This document shows, in pieces, positions 13,196 to 15,417 of a stretch of 15,417 bases of DNA. The notes beneath the pieces were generated by a model. The model saw nothing but the letters and a program-made list of their open reading frames with translations. It searched no databases and was not told where the DNA came from. This stretch comes from Minisyncoccota bacterium (lineage in GTDB: Bacteria > Patescibacteriota > Minisyncoccia > UBA6257 > HR35): contig CALHAT010000013.1 in assembly GCA_937934285.1 (NCBI GenBank), forward strand, positions 1 through 15,417. Reading direction: 5' to 3'. Numbering within the stretch: the first letter of the stretch is position 1; the number at the start of each line of letters is the position of its first letter. Both the position numbers and the translations under genes were made by a program.

Positions 13196-14211
13196 TGATT
13201 AAAATCAAAAGTAATTTATGGATAGCAATTGACCTGGGAACTTCTTATACCAAGGTTTATCTTAAAGAAGTCGGCATCTTACAAGAATTGCCAACAGTTC
13301 TTGCTTTAAATAAAAGAAACCGAACTATTGTTGCTTTTGGCGAAGAAGCTAAAAAAATGATTGGCCGTAATCCTCAAAACATTGAAGTGATTAGACCTGT
13401 TTTTCGAGGAATAGTTACTCATTTTGATGAAGCTTTGATTTTTTTGGAAACAATTTTGAGTAGAATCAAGAAAGAGTATTTTTCATTTTGGGGTACAAGA
13501 CTTTTAATAGGTATTCCTTTGGATTTAACTGAGGTTCAAAAAAAGGGCGTTATCGATGTTGGTTTGGGTTCAGGTGCTAAAGAAGTTTATTTAGTCGAAG
13601 AACCTGTTGCTGCGGCTTTAGGAGCTAATTTAGATATTGATGAAGCTAAGGGAATTTTGATTGTTGATATTGGTGGTGGGACAACAGATATTGCTTTAAT
13701 TTCTTTAGGCGGTGTAGTTTTAGGTAAAAGTTTAAGAATCGGCGGTGATACTTTCAATGAATCAATTATTGATTATTTAAGAACTAAATACGGTTTGATT
13801 ATTGGTGAAGGCCAGGCCGAAGAAGCAAAAATTCAGATCGGGACCATTTTATCCAAGAGCGGTAATAATTTTATTTTGAAAGGTAGGGATGTTTTAACTG
13901 GATTGCCCAAAGAACATCCTTTTACTAGCCAAGATTTAAGAGAAAGTATCTTAGAGAATCTCGAAGACATTGCTGTGGTCTTAAAGGACATTATTAACTT
14001 AACACCCCCCGATCTTTTAGGTGATGTTAGTTCTTTAGGTATTTATCTTTCTGGGGGAAGCTCTCTGATTGAAGGACTGGATAATTTCTTAGAAAAAGAA
14101 ATAAAGCTTAAAATAAATTTAGTTGATGAACCTAAATATGCTGTTATTCGTGGTCTTGGTAAAATTTTGGAAGATTTTAAACACTATCAAAAACTTTTAA
14201 TCAATGTTTAA
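13195..14211 (+). CDS. mreB: MreB-family actin homologue (paralogue 2)
   Basis: This 338-residue MreB has canonical nucleotide-binding motifs: phosphate 1 AIDLGTSYTKV (11-21), connect-1 VEEPVAAALGA (134-144), phosphate 2 VDIGGGTTDIALIS (157-170) with Asp158, and adenosine loop LSGGSSLIEGL (285-295). I chose the ATG at 13195, which overlaps the proS stop as TAATG. The in-frame ATG at 13171 would add eight codons inside proS with no homology. It is followed directly by mreC and mreD, the standard mreBCD order, so this copy is the better candidate for the rod-complex MreB. The gene overlaps mreC by eight bases. Its sequence differs widely from paralogue 1, so the duplication is old rather than recent. 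Confidence 0.94.
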   Translation: MIKIKSNLWIAIDLGTSYTKVYLKEVGILQELPTVLALNKRNRTIVAFGEEAKKMIGRNPQNIEVIRPVFRGIVTHFDEALIFLETILSRIKKEYFSFWGTRLLIGIPLDLTEVQKKGVIDVGLGSGAKEVYLVEEPVAAALGANLDIDEAKGILIVDIGGGTTDIALISLGGVVLGKSLRIGGDTFNESIIDYLRTKYGLIIGEGQAEEAKIQIGTILSKSGNNFILKGRDVLTGLPKEHPFTSQDLRESILENLEDIAVVLKDIINLTPPDLLGDVSSLGIYLSGGSSLIEGLDNFLEKEIKLKINLVDEPKYAVIRGLGKILEDFKHYQKLLINV

Positions 14212-14929
14212 GAAAAAAATAAAAAATTTTTTAATAATCACGGGCTTGGCTTTGATAATTTCTTTTTTGAGTAGCAAGACAATTTTAGCTCAAGCTGAAG
14301 AAACACTTTTTGTTTGGTCTCTAAATTTTCAAAAGATAATTAAAGATTTATTTAAAAAACTTCTCCCTTCTTCCGAAGATATTTATAAAGAAAAATATTA
14401 CGAACTTTTACAAGAGTTAGCCAAATTAAAGCTTACTCTTAAAAATATCAAAGAAGCGGATATTGTTCGGATTCAGCAAAAATATTTAACCAATCTACAA
14501 GAAACCAAAGTTTTTAAAAAAGATTCTTTGGGCAATTATTATTTAGAAAATTTCCCTGATATTACCGAAGGAATGATTGTTCTTGATAAAAATTGGCTTT
14601 TAGTTGGGCGCGTTATTAAAGTTTTTAAAAATTATTCGGTAGTTCAATCTTTGGAAACACCAAATTTAGAATTTAATGTTACTGATATTGATGGTAACCT
14701 TCTTGGTTTAGCAAAAACAATTTCCAATGGTTTTTTGGAGGTTAATTTCGTTGATCCTCAAATTGAAATTAATTTAAATGATTTTGTTCTAACTGAAAAA
14801 GGAATTTTCCCCTCCGGTTTGGTTGTTGGTTCAGTAACCAAAGTTTATCGCACTCAATTTAATCAAAAAATTATTGTTAAAGCAGTCTTTGATTCAGAAA
14901 GCCCAACTTTTTTAGTTATTAAAAAATGA
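14204..14929 (+). CDS. mreC: Rod shape-determining protein MreC
   Basis: MreC is a bitopic membrane protein that links MreB to PBP2 and activates the elongasome outside the membrane. The 241-residue protein has a short basic N-terminus (MFKKKIKN) and one transmembrane helix (about 8-30, FLIITGLALIISFLSSKTIL). A predicted helical/coiled-coil section (about 45-100, many Lys/Glu/Leu) is followed by the beta-barrel domain. The barrel signature GLAKTISNGFLEVNFVDPQ is followed by LNDFVLTEKGIFPSGLVVGSV. It is shorter than typical MreC (~270-370), mainly in the stalk. It lies between mreB2 and mreD with overlaps of eight and four bases. Confidence 0.88.
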   Translation: MFKKKIKNFLIITGLALIISFLSSKTILAQAEETLFVWSLNFQKIIKDLFKKLLPSSEDIYKEKYYELLQELAKLKLTLKNIKEADIVRIQQKYLTNLQETKVFKKDSLGNYYLENFPDITEGMIVLDKNWLLVGRVIKVFKNYSVVQSLETPNLEFNVTDIDGNLLGLAKTISNGFLEVNFVDPQIEINLNDFVLTEKGIFPSGLVVGSVTKVYRTQFNQKIIVKAVFDSESPTFLVIKK

Positions 14930-15339
14930 TTCTTGATTTTTTTCTCCTTATCATTCTCCAGCCAATTTTTAGCTCTCTATTCTTTTTTTTAGCCCCTTTA
15001 TTTTTTGATTTTTTTAAAGCGAGATTGAAAGAATTGAATTTTAAAATTTTTATCTATTCTTTTTTAACGGATTTAATTTTCCTCAAGCCCTTGGGATTTT
15101 TCTTAATTTTGAGCTCCTTTCCTTTTTTATTTCTGTCTTTTGTAGAAAAATTTTTGAATTATAATAAATTTCATCAACGAATTTTTTTTCTTATCCTTTT
15201 TAATTTTATTTTCTTAATAGGTTTTTTTTATCTGTCCGGAATCAAAGCTAATATCCAAATTTTTGCTAAAATTTTTCTTTTTAATTTAATTTTTCAGATA
15301 ATTTATTTGGAAATTAAAAATATCTTTCTTGCCAAATGA
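14926..15339 (+). CDS. mreD: MreD-like multi-spanning membrane protein
   Basis: MreD is an integral membrane partner of MreC in cell elongation. The product is 137 residues, extremely rich in Phe, Leu and Ile, with about four or five hydrophobic segments (roughly 1-28, 42-58, 59-73, 84-104, 110-131). This size and profile fit MreD (about 150-170), but its primary sequence is hard to recognise, so the name rests mainly on position after mreC. ATGA overlaps join it to mreC upstream and to the next gene downstream. Confidence 0.7.
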   Translation: MILDFFLLIILQPIFSSLFFFLAPLFFDFFKARLKELNFKIFIYSFLTDLIFLKPLGFFLILSSFPFLFLSFVEKFLNYNKFHQRIFFLILFNFIFLIGFFYLSGIKANIQIFAKIFLFNLIFQIIYLEIKNIFLAK

Positions 15340-15417
15340 TTGATGAAGAAACTCTTTTTGGTTTAAGTGGCGAGAAAATTAAATTAAGTCATTTTAAAGG
15401 GAAAAATAATTTTATAT
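15336..15417 (+). CDS. Partial gene at window edge, possibly penicillin-binding protein 2
   Basis: An ATG at 15336 overlaps the mreD stop (ATGA) and opens a frame that runs off the window after 27 codons. The visible start is MIDEETLFGLSGEKIKLSHF, polar and without a transmembrane segment yet. By gene order (mreBCD then mrdA) a PBP2 transpeptidase is expected, and CPR PBP2 proteins can have a cytoplasmic lead before the membrane anchor. Nothing visible proves this; it is inference from context. Confidence 0.45.
   Translation, partial: MIDEETLFGLSGEKIKLSHFKGKNNFI

Overview
The window reads as a compact, AT-rich bacterial chromosome segment, most likely from the Candidate Phyla Radiation (Patescibacteria). 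The evidence is a strong A/T bias with long A and T runs, genes that mostly overlap by 1-8 bases, no clear Shine-Dalgarno motifs before starts, CPR-like substitutions in EF-Tu and ribosomal proteins, a zinc-domain prolyl-tRNA synthetase, and a PriA that has lost its helicase motifs. UGA works as an ordinary stop (rplC and the ATGA junctions), which argues against the recoded Absconditabacteria/Gracilibacteria. Placement below CPR is not supported by what I can see.

Layout: (1) 2-2645, plus strand: the 3' part of thrS overlapping a polyprenyl-phosphate sugar phosphotransferase gene. (2) 2663-6120: a strong promoter, then tuf, rpsJ, rplC, rplD and rplW (EF-Tu, S10, L3, L4, L23). A GC-rich structured repeat is inserted between rplC and rplD, and the S10-type cluster stops after rplW with no rplB. 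(3) 6121-6458: a non-coding stretch with three strong hairpins, an inverted second copy of the repeat, short direct repeats and a tRNA promoter. (4) 6459-6536: tRNA-Ala(GGC) with encoded CCA, running tail-to-tail into priA. (5) 6541-8280, minus strand: priA, helicase-dead by sequence but with its zinc domain intact. (6) 8279-15417, plus strand: an unbroken chain mreB1-holB-small membrane ORF-frr-rseP-proS-mreB2-mreC-mreD-partial gene, in which every junction overlaps.

The last operon joins cell-shape genes (two MreB paralogues, MreC, MreD and probably PBP2) to a clamp-loader subunit, ribosome recycling factor, an intramembrane protease and a tRNA synthetase. A promoter lying inside the 5' end of priA can drive it. 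The points most worth following up are the repeat family around the ribosomal genes, the helicase-dead PriA that shares start-codon bases with mreB1, the 53-residue membrane ORF, and the D-to-N change in the MreB1 nucleotide-binding site.
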